Shown here piece after piece: positions 1 through 7,961 of a stretch of 64,000 nt of DNA (positions are counted from its first letter, which is position 1; every line of letters starts with the position of its first letter). Source of the stretch: CALJDF01 sp038121105 (GTDB lineage Bacteria > Pseudomonadota > Alphaproteobacteria > SHVP01). The stretch lies in contig JAYONB010000002.1 of assembly GCA_038121105.1 (NCBI GenBank), forward strand, positions 62,001 to 126,000, in the 5' to 3' direction. The notes under the pieces were generated by a model. The model was given only the letters and a program-made list of their open reading frames with translations, was not told the DNA's origin and made no database searches. A program made the position numbers and the translations under genes.

Positions 1-618
1 ACGTTGCACGGCGCCGGTCGAACCGACGCCGGCGTGCACGCGTCGGGGCAGGTCGCGCACGTCGATCTTGTCAAGGATCACCCCACAGATACGGTCCGCG
101 ACGCGTTGAACTACCATCTCAAGCCGCAACCGATTGCCGTGATATCGGCGATCCTCGTCGACGAGTCGTTTCATGCCCGCTTTTCGGCGATCGAACGCAC
201 CTACGAGTACCGCATTCTCGCGCGCCGACCGCCGCCGACGGTCGATCAGGGACGGGTCTGGCATGTGCCGCCACCGCTCGATGCCGCCGCAATGCAGTTG
301 GCGGCGGATCGATTGGTCGGCGAGCACGATTTCACGTCGTTTCGGGCGGCATTTTGTCAGGCAAAATCGCCAATCAAGACGCTCGAAGCGCTCGATGTCG
401 TTCGGCAGGGCGAAATCATCAGCGTCACGGCGCGCGCCCGGTCGTTTCTGCGCAGCCAGGTGCGCGCGCTTGTCGGCTCCCTCAAGCTGGTCGGCGAGGG
501 GCGTTGGTCGCCACAGGACGTGGCGGATGCGCTGACAAAGTGCGATCGTGCCGCCGCGGGGCCGACAGCCCCGCCCGATGGCCTCTACCTTCGCACGGTG
601 CGTTACCCGGAAGACTAG
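1..618 (+). CDS. truA: tRNA pseudouridine(38-40) synthase TruA, 3' part
   Basis: The product isomerises uridines 38-40 in the tRNA anticodon arm to pseudouridine. The frame is already open at base 1 and reads TLHGAGRTDAGVHA, the family's catalytic motif; the Asp of RTDAG is the nucleophile. That motif lies near residue 50-60 in full-length TruA, so the true start is upstream of the window and roughly 205 residues are visible. The later parts of the fold follow, including the HDFTSFRA and ARSFLRSQVRALVGSL segments. The stop codon overlaps the end of the convergent dapE by 4 nt. The TTG at 4 is an internal codon, not a start. Confidence 0.95.
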   Translation, partial: TLHGAGRTDAGVHASGQVAHVDLVKDHPTDTVRDALNYHLKPQPIAVISAILVDESFHARFSAIERTYEYRILARRPPPTVDQGRVWHVPPPLDAAAMQLAADRLVGEHDFTSFRAAFCQAKSPIKTLEALDVVRQGEIISVTARARSFLRSQVRALVGSLKLVGEGRWSPQDVADALTKCDRAAAGPTAPPDGLYLRTVRYPED

Positions 619-1769
619 GGGCGAGCGGCAAAGTACCGCTTGATGATGTCCTCGTAGATGTCGCTCAAGGCAACGATGTCGTCGACCGCCACGTGTTCGT
701 CGACCTTGTGCATGGTGCTGCCGATCAAGCCGAATTCGGCAATCGGCGCATAGTCCTTGATGAAACGCGCGTCGGAAGTACCCCCGGTTGTCGAGAGTTC
801 CGGTTCGACTCCCAACCGTGCTTTCACCGCTTCGGCGACCATTGTGCTCAAAGGGCCCGGCGGCGTCAGAAAGGCCTCGCCCGTTACGTGGACATCAAGC
901 GAATAAGTTCCGCCAAAGGAATCGAACGTTTCGGTCATCCACTTCTTCAAGCCATCCGAGGTCTGCAGATCGTTGAAGCGAATATTGATCCGTGCTCGCG
1001 CTTCGCTGGGGATTACGTTGCTGGCCGGATTGCCGACATCGATCGTCGTCACCTCGAGGTTCGACGCCTGGAAGTGATCGGTCCCGGCGTCCAACGGTTC
1101 GGCGGTAACGGCGGCCAGCATTTTTATCAGGCGCCCGACGGGATTGTCGGCGAGGTGAGGGTAGGCGACATGGCCTTGCGTGCCGTGTACGACTAGTTCG
1201 GCGGTCATCGATCCGCGCCGTCCGATCTTGATCATTTCGCCGAGTTGTAAGGGGTTGGTCGGCTCTCCGACAATACAGGCGTCGATCGTCTCGTCGTTCT
1301 CCGCCATCCATTCGAGAACCTTTTTGGTTCCGTTCACGGCAGGACCCTCTTCGTCACCGGTGATCAAGAGACTGATCGAGCCATGCGGCTTTTCTACCTC
1401 CAGCCGACGCGAACAGGCCGCGACGAATGCCGCCACCGCGCTCTTCATATCCGAAGCGCCGCGGCCGTAAAGCTTGCCGTCGTCGATGCGACCGCCGAAG
1501 GGGTTGGTTGTCCAGGCGGCGACGTCCCCGACCGGCACGACATCGGTGTGCCCGGCAAAACAGAAATTGGGCTGGTCCACGCCCCATCGCGCGTAAAGGT
1601 TTTGAACTTCGTCGTTGCCGTCTCCACTGAAGGTCAGTCGATGACAGGTAAAGCCGAGGTCTTCGAGCGCGGCTTGAAGCACATCCAGGGTGCCGCCGTC
1701 GGCCGGCGTCACGCTGTTGCAGCGAATCATATCCTGCGCGAGCGTGACCGGATCGATCGGGCTACTCAT
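615..1769 (-). CDS. dapE: Succinyl-diaminopimelate desuccinylase
   Basis: This M20 zinc peptidase hydrolyses N-succinyl-L,L-diaminopimelate to L,L-diaminopimelate and succinate in the succinylase branch of lysine and peptidoglycan precursor synthesis. Visible metal-site motifs are FAGHTDVVP (His74), GRGASDMKS (Asp107) and TGDEEG (Glu140-Glu141), followed by the dimerisation domain and a C-terminal HKVDEHV motif. The length of 384 aa is normal. It lies 18 nt downstream of dapD and is probably co-transcribed with it, so consecutive steps are paired. An M20 acetylornithine deacetylase (argE) occurs separately at 27.9 kb; the dapD neighbour favours DapE here. Confidence 0.93.
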   Translation of the reverse strand: MSSPIDPVTLAQDMIRCNSVTPADGGTLDVLQAALEDLGFTCHRLTFSGDGNDEVQNLYARWGVDQPNFCFAGHTDVVPVGDVAAWTTNPFGGRIDDGKLYGRGASDMKSAVAAFVAACSRRLEVEKPHGSISLLITGDEEGPAVNGTKKVLEWMAENDETIDACIVGEPTNPLQLGEMIKIGRRGSMTAELVVHGTQGHVAYPHLADNPVGRLIKMLAAVTAEPLDAGTDHFQASNLEVTTIDVGNPASNVIPSEARARINIRFNDLQTSDGLKKWMTETFDSFGGTYSLDVHVTGEAFLTPPGPLSTMVAEAVKARLGVEPELSTTGGTSDARFIKDYAPIAEFGLIGSTMHKVDEHVAVDDIVALSDIYEDIIKRYFAARP

Positions 1770-1787
1770 TGGATATTCGGACCGAAG

Positions 1788-2630
1788 TCAGTCCCGTAGC
1801 AGATCGTTGACCGACGTCTTCGCGCGGGTCTGCTCGTCAACGCGCTTCACGATCACCGCGCAATAGAGCGAGGGGCCGGGCGTGCCGTCCGGGAGCGGCT
1901 TGCCGGGCAAGGTGCCGGGCACGACGACCGAATAAGCCGGCACGCGCCCAACGAAGACCTCTCCGGTCGCACGATCGACGATCTTCGTGCTGGCCCCGAT
2001 ATAGACGCCCATAGACAGCACTGCACCTTCTTCGACAAGAACGCCTTCGGCCACTTCGGAACGCGCGCCAATGAAGCAATTGTCTTCGATCACCACAGGG
2101 TTGGCTTGTAGCGGTTCGAGGACGCCTCCGATCCCGGCGCCCCCGGAGATGTGACAGTTCTTCCCGATCTGCGCGCAGCTACCCACGGTCGCCCAGGTAT
2201 CGACCATGGTGCCGTCGTCGACATAGGCTCCGAGATTGACGAAGGAGGGCATCAAAACGACGCCTTTCCCAATGTAGGCCGAGCGCCGAACGACGCAGTT
2301 GGGTACCGCGCGAAATCCCGCCGCGCCAAAACGTTGGGCATCCCATCCGTCGAACTTTGAAGCCACCTTGTCGAACCAGTTGCCGTTGCGTCCCGGCCCG
2401 CCTTCGATGGGCGCCATGTCGTTCAGCCGAAACGACAGCAGAACGGCCTTCTTAAGCCATTGATTGACGTGCCAGGCGCCGTCTTTCTTCTCGGCGACCC
2501 GCATATCGCCGCGATCGAGCTTGTCGAGCGCGTCGTCGACGGCCTCGCGGATGGCGCCTTGGGTTGAAACGCCGACATCGTCGCGGGCGCCCCAGGCGTC
2601 GTTAATGGTTTGTTCTAGTGACTGGTTCAT
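1788..2630 (-). CDS. dapD: Tetrahydrodipicolinate N-succinyltransferase
   Basis: The enzyme transfers succinyl from succinyl-CoA to tetrahydrodipicolinate, the committed step of the succinylase DAP pathway. It is a 280-residue left-handed beta-helix acyltransferase. The middle shows hexapeptide-repeat sequence (GAYVDDGTMVDTWATVGS, CFIGARSEVAEG) and the C-terminal part has the usual strand PAYSVVVPGTLP. It begins with ATG (MNQSLEQTINDAW), typical of the family. It is the first gene of a probable dapD-dapE transcription unit. A HAD phosphatase follows upstream on the same strand with a 50-nt gap. Confidence 0.96.
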   Translation of the reverse strand: MNQSLEQTINDAWGARDDVGVSTQGAIREAVDDALDKLDRGDMRVAEKKDGAWHVNQWLKKAVLLSFRLNDMAPIEGGPGRNGNWFDKVASKFDGWDAQRFGAAGFRAVPNCVVRRSAYIGKGVVLMPSFVNLGAYVDDGTMVDTWATVGSCAQIGKNCHISGGAGIGGVLEPLQANPVVIEDNCFIGARSEVAEGVLVEEGAVLSMGVYIGASTKIVDRATGEVFVGRVPAYSVVVPGTLPGKPLPDGTPGPSLYCAVIVKRVDEQTRAKTSVNDLLRD

Positions 2631-2680
2631 GGCGTTTCCCGTCTAGCTGCGCGGCGAAAATAGCGGGGTAGCAACCGGAG

Positions 2681-3316
2681 TCAACCAAGCGGCCTCGCTG
2701 TCCGCGTCAGCCAGCCGGCGAGGTCGTCGGTGACATGATCTGCGTCTTCTGAGCCCGCCTCCGGGTCGGTCGCGACCAGGACCGTCGTCATTCCGAGGGC
2801 GCGCGCCGGCGCTAGATTTCGCGCCATATCTTCAACGAAAACCGTCTCCGAAGCCTCAAGGTCGTAATCGCGAACGATACGATCATAGGGGGCCGGGTTG
2901 GGTTTCGGGACATAATCGGCGCGGGCGATATCGAAGACATCCTCGAATAGGGTTGTCATGCCGAGGCGGTCGAGAACGTTTTCTGCGTGTTCCGTTGACC
3001 CGTTGGTAAAGATGATCCGGCGCCCGGTCAGACATGCCAGCGCGTCGGCGAGACGTGGATTGGGGTCGATAACGCTGTAATCGACATCGTGAACAAACGA
3101 AAGAAAGGGTCCGGGTTCGGCAAGATTCTCGGCCATGAGTCCGGCGAGACTGGAGCCGTACTGGTGGCGGTAGCGCCGCTGAGTTGACTCGATATCGCCT
3201 AACTGCACGCCACAGTGGAGAGCCATGTATTCGCCGATCCGCGCACGCACCTGGTCGAAGAGGCCAGATTCAAACGGGTAGAGCGTGTTATCCAGATCAA
3301 ACAACCAGTTACGCAT
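2681..3316 (-). CDS. HAD-family pyrimidine 5'-nucleotidase-like phosphatase
   Basis: This is a HAD superfamily hydrolase of the pyrimidine 5'-nucleotidase/Sdt1 type, expected to dephosphorylate nucleoside monophosphates. With the ATG at 3316 it starts MRNWLFDLDNTLYP, putting nucleophile Asp7 and acid/base Asp9 in motif I. Motif II is the TNGS segment, motif III the Lys of KPNPAPY, and motif IV the acidic pair in FVEDMARNL. The length of 211 aa is right. A GTG five codons upstream (3331) is an alternative start. It shares the strand of dapD but has a 50-nt gap and no obvious pathway link. The true substrate is not known. Confidence 0.85.
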   Translation of the reverse strand: MRNWLFDLDNTLYPFESGLFDQVRARIGEYMALHCGVQLGDIESTQRRYRHQYGSSLAGLMAENLAEPGPFLSFVHDVDYSVIDPNPRLADALACLTGRRIIFTNGSTEHAENVLDRLGMTTLFEDVFDIARADYVPKPNPAPYDRIVRDYDLEASETVFVEDMARNLAPARALGMTTVLVATDPEAGSEDADHVTDDLAGWLTRTARPLG

Positions 3317-3406
3317 GTCGCAGCAATTCACCGCAGAATTTAGCTAAAATCCTCGTTCAGGATTGATCTTGCCGAGCCTGGCGTTTCGGGGCAACGTGCG
3401 CCTCAT

Positions 3407-5119
3407 ATGGGCCAAAACGCCGCGACATTTCCTACATCCCAGCGAATAGACCTCCAGTCGGTCTTGGGGACTTTCCCCGGCCCGGCCCTCCTTCTGTCGG
3501 CCGAGGGACAAGTTATCGCCGCCAATGGGGCCGGCGGATCCGCCGCAGAAGAAGTTCGAACGGGCGCGGATACGCAAATTGTCGCAGCGGCGCAGCAGGC
3601 CGCGCGCGACGGCGCCGTCGGCACGAGTTCCCTGTTGGTAACGGCGCGCGGCAGCGACGAAGCGATCGACTTTTTTCTGGTGCCGGTACGCGACGATACC
3701 GGCGCGACGTCTCACGTGTTGGCGCTCGGCAAAAAGGCGGCGCTCGAACAGAGTTTGGTCGGGGCGCTGGTCGCCTCGCGGCAGATGTACCGAGATTTGG
3801 TCGAATGTTCGTCCGATTTCGCATGGGAGACCAAAGCGGACGGAACCTTCTCCTATGTTTCTTCCCATGGCGCGCTTGGCTATTCCGTCGAGGATCTCGT
3901 CGGGGCGCCCGTCGACAAGGTCGTGCACCCTGAGGAACGGGACCACGACCTGCCGTTTCTCAGCCAGGATTCGGTCGAGTCCGAAGAGATCTGGCTCATC
4001 GACGCGAAAGAAGCGCCGGTCTGTGTGGTCGTTTCGGCGCGACCGGTGTTCGACAACGACCGGCACTGGATCGGCACCCGAGGCGTGTGCAAAGACGTCA
4101 CGGCGGAAAAGGAACATCAGGAAGCGCTCGACACGGCGGAACTTCGCCAGCGCCTGATTGCCGATGTTGTCGATGCCATGCGAAACGAAGTCGAACCGCA
4201 GCACATGCTTGGCGCGGCGGCTCGGGCAACGATCAATGTCCTCGGTGCGCGCTATTGCTGGATCGTACGAGCGCGAAACGACGGATCGTTCACCGGCGCC
4301 GTTCAATTTGCCGGTCCGGAGGGACCGCCGCCACGCCCGGTCGTCGAAGCCGTTCGCCTTCAGATGCAAGATGACGACGAAGAACTCTTCGTCAAAACGG
4401 ATGAAGCGACGCTTCATGTGTTGGTTCACGTCAGTCGATATCGAAACCGAGTGAACGGCGCGATTTGCGTGGCCCGAAACGACGACGACTACTGGACCGA
4501 GTCCGATCGCACCCTGCTGTCGGGGGTGGCAAACCATCTCGGCATCGCCTTCGCTCAGATCGAAAACGGCGAACTTCTCGAGGAGCTGTCGCGGACCGAC
4601 GAGCTGACCCAGTTATTCAATCGGCGCGCTTTCACCGAAGAGGTTGGCCTGCGTTTGCGGGCCTTGCGGCGAGCGTCCCGTAAAGCGTCACTGCTGTTCA
4701 TCGACTTAGACAACTTCAAGCTGGTCAACGACGTGCACGGCCACAAGAGGGGAGACGATGCGCTGATCTATGTTGCCCAGCTTCTCACCTCGACAAGCCG
4801 GGTTGGCGATATCGTGGCGCGCCTCGGCGGCGACGAATTTGCGATGTGGCTGGAGGACACCGACGAAGCCGGTGCCGCAGCAAAAGCCGAATCCCTTTTG
4901 GATGAAGCCCGGCGACTCAAGCAATTCTCCGGTGACGCGGATCATCCGCTGGGCGTCTCGATCGGCGTCGCGGTGACCGACCCGAGTACGGCGGAGCCGT
5001 TGGAAGATCTCGTCACGCGGGCCGATGAAGCGATGTATCGCGCCAAACGGGCCGGGAAGGGGCGCTTTGCGATTTCCGGCGCCCTGGAGGACGATGTGGC
5101 CGAAGGCGGGGTATGCTAG
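3407..5119 (+). CDS. PAS/GAF-like diguanylate cyclase
   Basis: This 570-residue cytoplasmic protein has no membrane segment or signal peptide. The first 100 residues look like a degenerate PAS module. A clearer PAS domain follows (about 125-235, with the DFAWETKADGTFSYVSS and GYSVEDLVG signatures), then a GAF-like region (about 250-385), then a GGDEF domain (about 395-555) opening with DELTQLFNRRAF. The active-site loop is intact (RLGGDEF, about residues 472-478). An RVGD I-site lies five residues before it, so the product should make c-di-GMP and be feedback inhibited. No EAL domain is present. The 3' end overlaps the next gene by 7 nt, implying translational coupling. The PAS ligand is not predictable. 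Confidence 0.9.
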   Translation: MGQNAATFPTSQRIDLQSVLGTFPGPALLLSAEGQVIAANGAGGSAAEEVRTGADTQIVAAAQQAARDGAVGTSSLLVTARGSDEAIDFFLVPVRDDTGATSHVLALGKKAALEQSLVGALVASRQMYRDLVECSSDFAWETKADGTFSYVSSHGALGYSVEDLVGAPVDKVVHPEERDHDLPFLSQDSVESEEIWLIDAKEAPVCVVVSARPVFDNDRHWIGTRGVCKDVTAEKEHQEALDTAELRQRLIADVVDAMRNEVEPQHMLGAAARATINVLGARYCWIVRARNDGSFTGAVQFAGPEGPPPRPVVEAVRLQMQDDDEELFVKTDEATLHVLVHVSRYRNRVNGAICVARNDDDYWTESDRTLLSGVANHLGIAFAQIENGELLEELSRTDELTQLFNRRAFTEEVGLRLRALRRASRKASLLFIDLDNFKLVNDVHGHKRGDDALIYVAQLLTSTSRVGDIVARLGGDEFAMWLEDTDEAGAAAKAESLLDEARRLKQFSGDADHPLGVSIGVAVTDPSTAEPLEDLVTRADEAMYRAKRAGKGRFAISGALEDDVAEGGVC

Positions 5120-6375
5120 ATCGGCTTTTCGGTTGGTCCGAGGGTAAGGACAAGCCGGCGATCACCTACGAGCAGGAAAAAGAAGTCGCCCGCCACCCCG
5201 ATGCAGGGGTTCGCAAAGACCTCGCCGGACGAACCGACGCCCGACCTGAAATCCTCTATTTCTTGGCTGCCGATACTTCATCGGAGGTACGCCGTGCGGT
5301 CGCCGAGAACCCGACGTCGCCGCGTCAGGCGGAACAACTTCTCGCAACCGACTCCGATGACGAAGTCAGATTGGTTTTGGCGCACAAGATCGGTCGTCTT
5401 ATTCCGGATATCGATTCAGGCGAGGCGAGCCACCTGCAAGAACTGACGATCGATATCCTCACCACGCTTGCCCAAGACCAACTGCCCAAAGTGCGCCAGG
5501 TTATTGCGGAAGAGATCAAGAACGCGACTCACGTGCCGAAGGATATCGTTGCCCGCCTGGCGCGCGATGTCGAAGCGGTGGTCAGCGCGCCGGTACTGCA
5601 ATACTCCGTTTTGCTTAGTGATGACGATCTTCTGGAGGTTGTGGCCGGCGCCCAGCAACCGGCCGTCTTGGCATCCGTGGCGCAACGGGCGCAACTTAGC
5701 CCAGCGGTGTGCGATGCCATCGTCGCGACCGGTGACGAGAGTTCCATCGCGTCCCTCTTGGCGAACCACGGCGCGCAAATTCGCGAAGACACGCTCGATC
5801 GCGTGATCGATGCAGCGCCCTCCCGCCGACCTTGGCATCAACCGCTTGTGCGACGACCGAGCCTTTCCCCGGCGGCGGTGCGCCGCATAGCCGGCTTTGT
5901 GGCTGCGGCGCTGTTGGACGAGCTTGCGGCGCGGGCGGATTTTGACCCCGAGACTGAACGATACGTCCGCCAACGGGTGCGAGAGCGGCTCAAAGAGACG
6001 GGGAAGACGTCCGCCGAAGACGAAGCCGCGGCTCGGGCGCGCGCGGATGCGGCCTTTGCCGTCGGCAAGCTCGACGACGAGATGATGTTGGCCGCGGTGC
6101 AGGACGACGATCGACCGTTTGTCGCACAGGCGCTTTCGCTCAAGTCTGGTGATACCGCCGATACGGTGCAGAAAATTCTCGGGTCTCATTCACCACGGGC
6201 GTTGGTTGCCTTGTGCTGGAAGGCGAAGCTCGCCATGCGGACCGCCGTCGGCATGCAACGCAACTTGTTCGGTCTCAAAGGAGCGGCGGTCGTGAACCCC
6301 CGAGGCGGAACCGATTATCCGATGACGGAAGAAGAGATGATCTGGTTCGTCGGGTACTTCGTGCGATCGACGTAA
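5113..6375 (+). CDS. DUF2336 family HEAT-like repeat protein
   Basis: This 420-residue soluble protein belongs to the DUF2336 (COG5330) group, which is largely alphaproteobacterial and has no established biochemical function. The N-terminal half consists of helical HEAT-like repeats (for example REVRRAVAENPTSP, DEVRLVLAHKI and PKVRQVIAEEIK). The C-terminal third is Glu/Arg/Ala-rich helix, ending with the conserved segment FGLKGAAVVNPRGG. The ATG lies inside the end of the GGDEF gene (7-nt overlap), so the two are almost certainly co-translated. That suggests the repeat protein scaffolds or senses for the cyclase, which is inference. It ends one base before the convergent argB. Confidence 0.82.
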   Translation: MLDRLFGWSEGKDKPAITYEQEKEVARHPDAGVRKDLAGRTDARPEILYFLAADTSSEVRRAVAENPTSPRQAEQLLATDSDDEVRLVLAHKIGRLIPDIDSGEASHLQELTIDILTTLAQDQLPKVRQVIAEEIKNATHVPKDIVARLARDVEAVVSAPVLQYSVLLSDDDLLEVVAGAQQPAVLASVAQRAQLSPAVCDAIVATGDESSIASLLANHGAQIREDTLDRVIDAAPSRRPWHQPLVRRPSLSPAAVRRIAGFVAAALLDELAARADFDPETERYVRQRVRERLKETGKTSAEDEAAARARADAAFAVGKLDDEMMLAAVQDDDRPFVAQALSLKSGDTADTVQKILGSHSPRALVALCWKAKLAMRTAVGMQRNLFGLKGAAVVNPRGGTDYPMTEEEMIWFVGYFVRST

Positions 6376-6376
6376 T

Positions 6377-7288
6377 TTAGTCGTCAGCCTGAATCATGGT
6401 GCCGACGCCATGCTCGGTGAAAACCTCAAGCAGCAGCACATGTTTGATTCGACCGTCCAGGATATGAACCGCGTTGGTGCCGCGGCGAACGGCTTCAAGA
6501 CAGGTCTCGACTTTGGGAATCATGCCGCCGCTAATGACGCCGTCTTTCATCAGACCAAGTGCCTGGGATTTGCTTAGCGTCGGCAACAGCTCTTTGTTGG
6601 CATCCAACACACCGGCGATATCGGTCAACATCAACAGCTTCGACGCCCCCAAGGCGCCCGCGATTGCGCCCGCCGCGGTATCGGCATTGATGTTGTAGGT
6701 CTCTCCCCGTGGGCCCACGCCGATCGGCGCGATGATCGGAATAATGTCGGACTTGTTCAGAACGTCGAGCGCCTTGGTATTGATGTTCATCGGTTCGCCG
6801 ACGAACCCGAGATCGAGAATCTTCTTGATATTGGAGTCCGGGTCGCGCGTGGTCCGCCGCAACTGCCGCGCTTCGATCAGCCGGCCGTCCTTCCCCGAAA
6901 GACCGATCGCCGTCCCGCCGGCCCGGTGAATGCTGTCCACAATCTGTTTGTTGATCGACCCGGAAAGCACCATTTCGACGATATCGACGGTTTTTCGGTC
7001 GGTAACCCGTAGGCCGTCGATAAAGTCGCTTTTGATGTTCAGCCGTTCGAGCATTTCGCCAATCTGGGGGCCACCACCGTGCACGACGACCGGATGAATA
7101 CCGACCTGACGCAGCATGACGATGTCCTCGGCGAAGGACATCGCCAGGTCGTCGTCACCCATGGCATGGCCGCCGAACTTGACGACGAACGTTTGGCCGC
7201 TGAACTGCCGCATGAACGGCAACGCTTCGGCCAGCGTGTCCGAAATTTCAGCTAGCTTGGCCGGGTCGATTCGGGTGGTTTTGGACAT
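6377..7288 (-). CDS. argB: Acetylglutamate kinase
   Basis: ArgB phosphorylates N-acetyl-L-glutamate with ATP, the second step of arginine synthesis. The 303-residue sequence carries the amino acid kinase motifs: FVVKFGGHAM near residue 34 (nucleotide Lys and Gly loop), VVHGGGPQIGEML (substrate loop), NINADTAAGAIAGAL and a C-terminal GGMIPKVETC. An N-terminal helix precedes the kinase core, as in arginine-sensitive hexameric forms, so feedback inhibition is likely but not proved. It is the last gene of the rpmH-rnpA-yidD-yidC-engB-argB string, 24 nt after engB. The other arg genes lie at 24-29 kb. Confidence 0.96.
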   Translation of the reverse strand: MSKTTRIDPAKLAEISDTLAEALPFMRQFSGQTFVVKFGGHAMGDDDLAMSFAEDIVMLRQVGIHPVVVHGGGPQIGEMLERLNIKSDFIDGLRVTDRKTVDIVEMVLSGSINKQIVDSIHRAGGTAIGLSGKDGRLIEARQLRRTTRDPDSNIKKILDLGFVGEPMNINTKALDVLNKSDIIPIIAPIGVGPRGETYNINADTAAGAIAGALGASKLLMLTDIAGVLDANKELLPTLSKSQALGLMKDGVISGGMIPKVETCLEAVRRGTNAVHILDGRIKHVLLLEVFTEHGVGTMIQADD

Positions 7289-7312
7289 GGGCCGCTTATA
7301 GCCGAATCACGA

Positions 7313-7948
7313 CTAGGCGGCCAGTTCGGCAAGTGACGCCCTAAGCTCCGCAATCCCCGTCGTCCGGCGGGCGCTGGTCGCCAAGACCAACGGGAACGCC
7401 GAGGCGCGTTGTCTGATCTCATTGGTAATGGCCTCGACGAGCGGCGGAACCTTCGCCGTTGCCAACGCATCGGCTTTGGTGAGGACGATTTGATAGACGA
7501 CCGCCATCTCTTCGAGGTCGGCCATCGTTTGACGATCGTTGGCCATCAACCCGCGCCGGGCATCAACCAAGAGGGCAACCCGGCGCACGGTGGTTCGGTG
7601 GCGCAGAAAACCGTAGACCAGGCGGCGCCAAGAATCGGCCGTCGCCTTGGGGGCCTTGGCAAATCCGTAACCCGGTAGATCGACGAGACGGAGCGCGCCG
7701 GCATACTCGAAAAAGTTAATGGCTTGGGTGCGGCCCGGCTGATTGGAGGCTCGTGCCAACCCGCGCTGTCCGGTCAGCGCGTTGATCAGGCTCGACTTGC
7801 CGGCGTTGGAGCGCCCGGCAAAGGCAATCTCGGGAAGGCTCTCTTCAGGACAGGACTCGCGCCCGACGGCGGTGGTCAGGAACTCGCAATGCCGGGCGAA
7901 AAGCTTGCGTCCAAACTCGTTGGCGTCGTGTGCGGAAGCGTCCGGCAT
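7313..7948 (-). CDS. engB: Ribosome biogenesis GTP-binding protein EngB/YihA
   Basis: This TRAFAC-class GTPase is needed for 50S subunit assembly and, in other bacteria, for division and growth. The G motifs are plain: G1 GRSNAGKSS at residues 45-53, the G2 region around NQPGRTQ, G3 DLPGYG and G4 TKAD. The length of 211 aa fits the family. It lies 13 nt downstream of yidC and 24 nt upstream of argB on the same strand, the usual order in this part of the alphaproteobacteria. It probably shares the rpmH promoter. Confidence 0.95.
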   Translation of the reverse strand: MPDASAHDANEFGRKLFARHCEFLTTAVGRESCPEESLPEIAFAGRSNAGKSSLINALTGQRGLARASNQPGRTQAINFFEYAGALRLVDLPGYGFAKAPKATADSWRRLVYGFLRHRTTVRRVALLVDARRGLMANDRQTMADLEEMAVVYQIVLTKADALATAKVPPLVEAITNEIRQRASAFPLVLATSARRTTGIAELRASLAELAA

Positions 7949-7961
7949 TCGGGTCCCATAG

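Noticed and set aside
3344..4537. Minus-strand open frame of 397 codons across the diguanylate cyclase
   Set aside because: It is antisense to clear PAS and GGDEF coding, and no domain is recognised.
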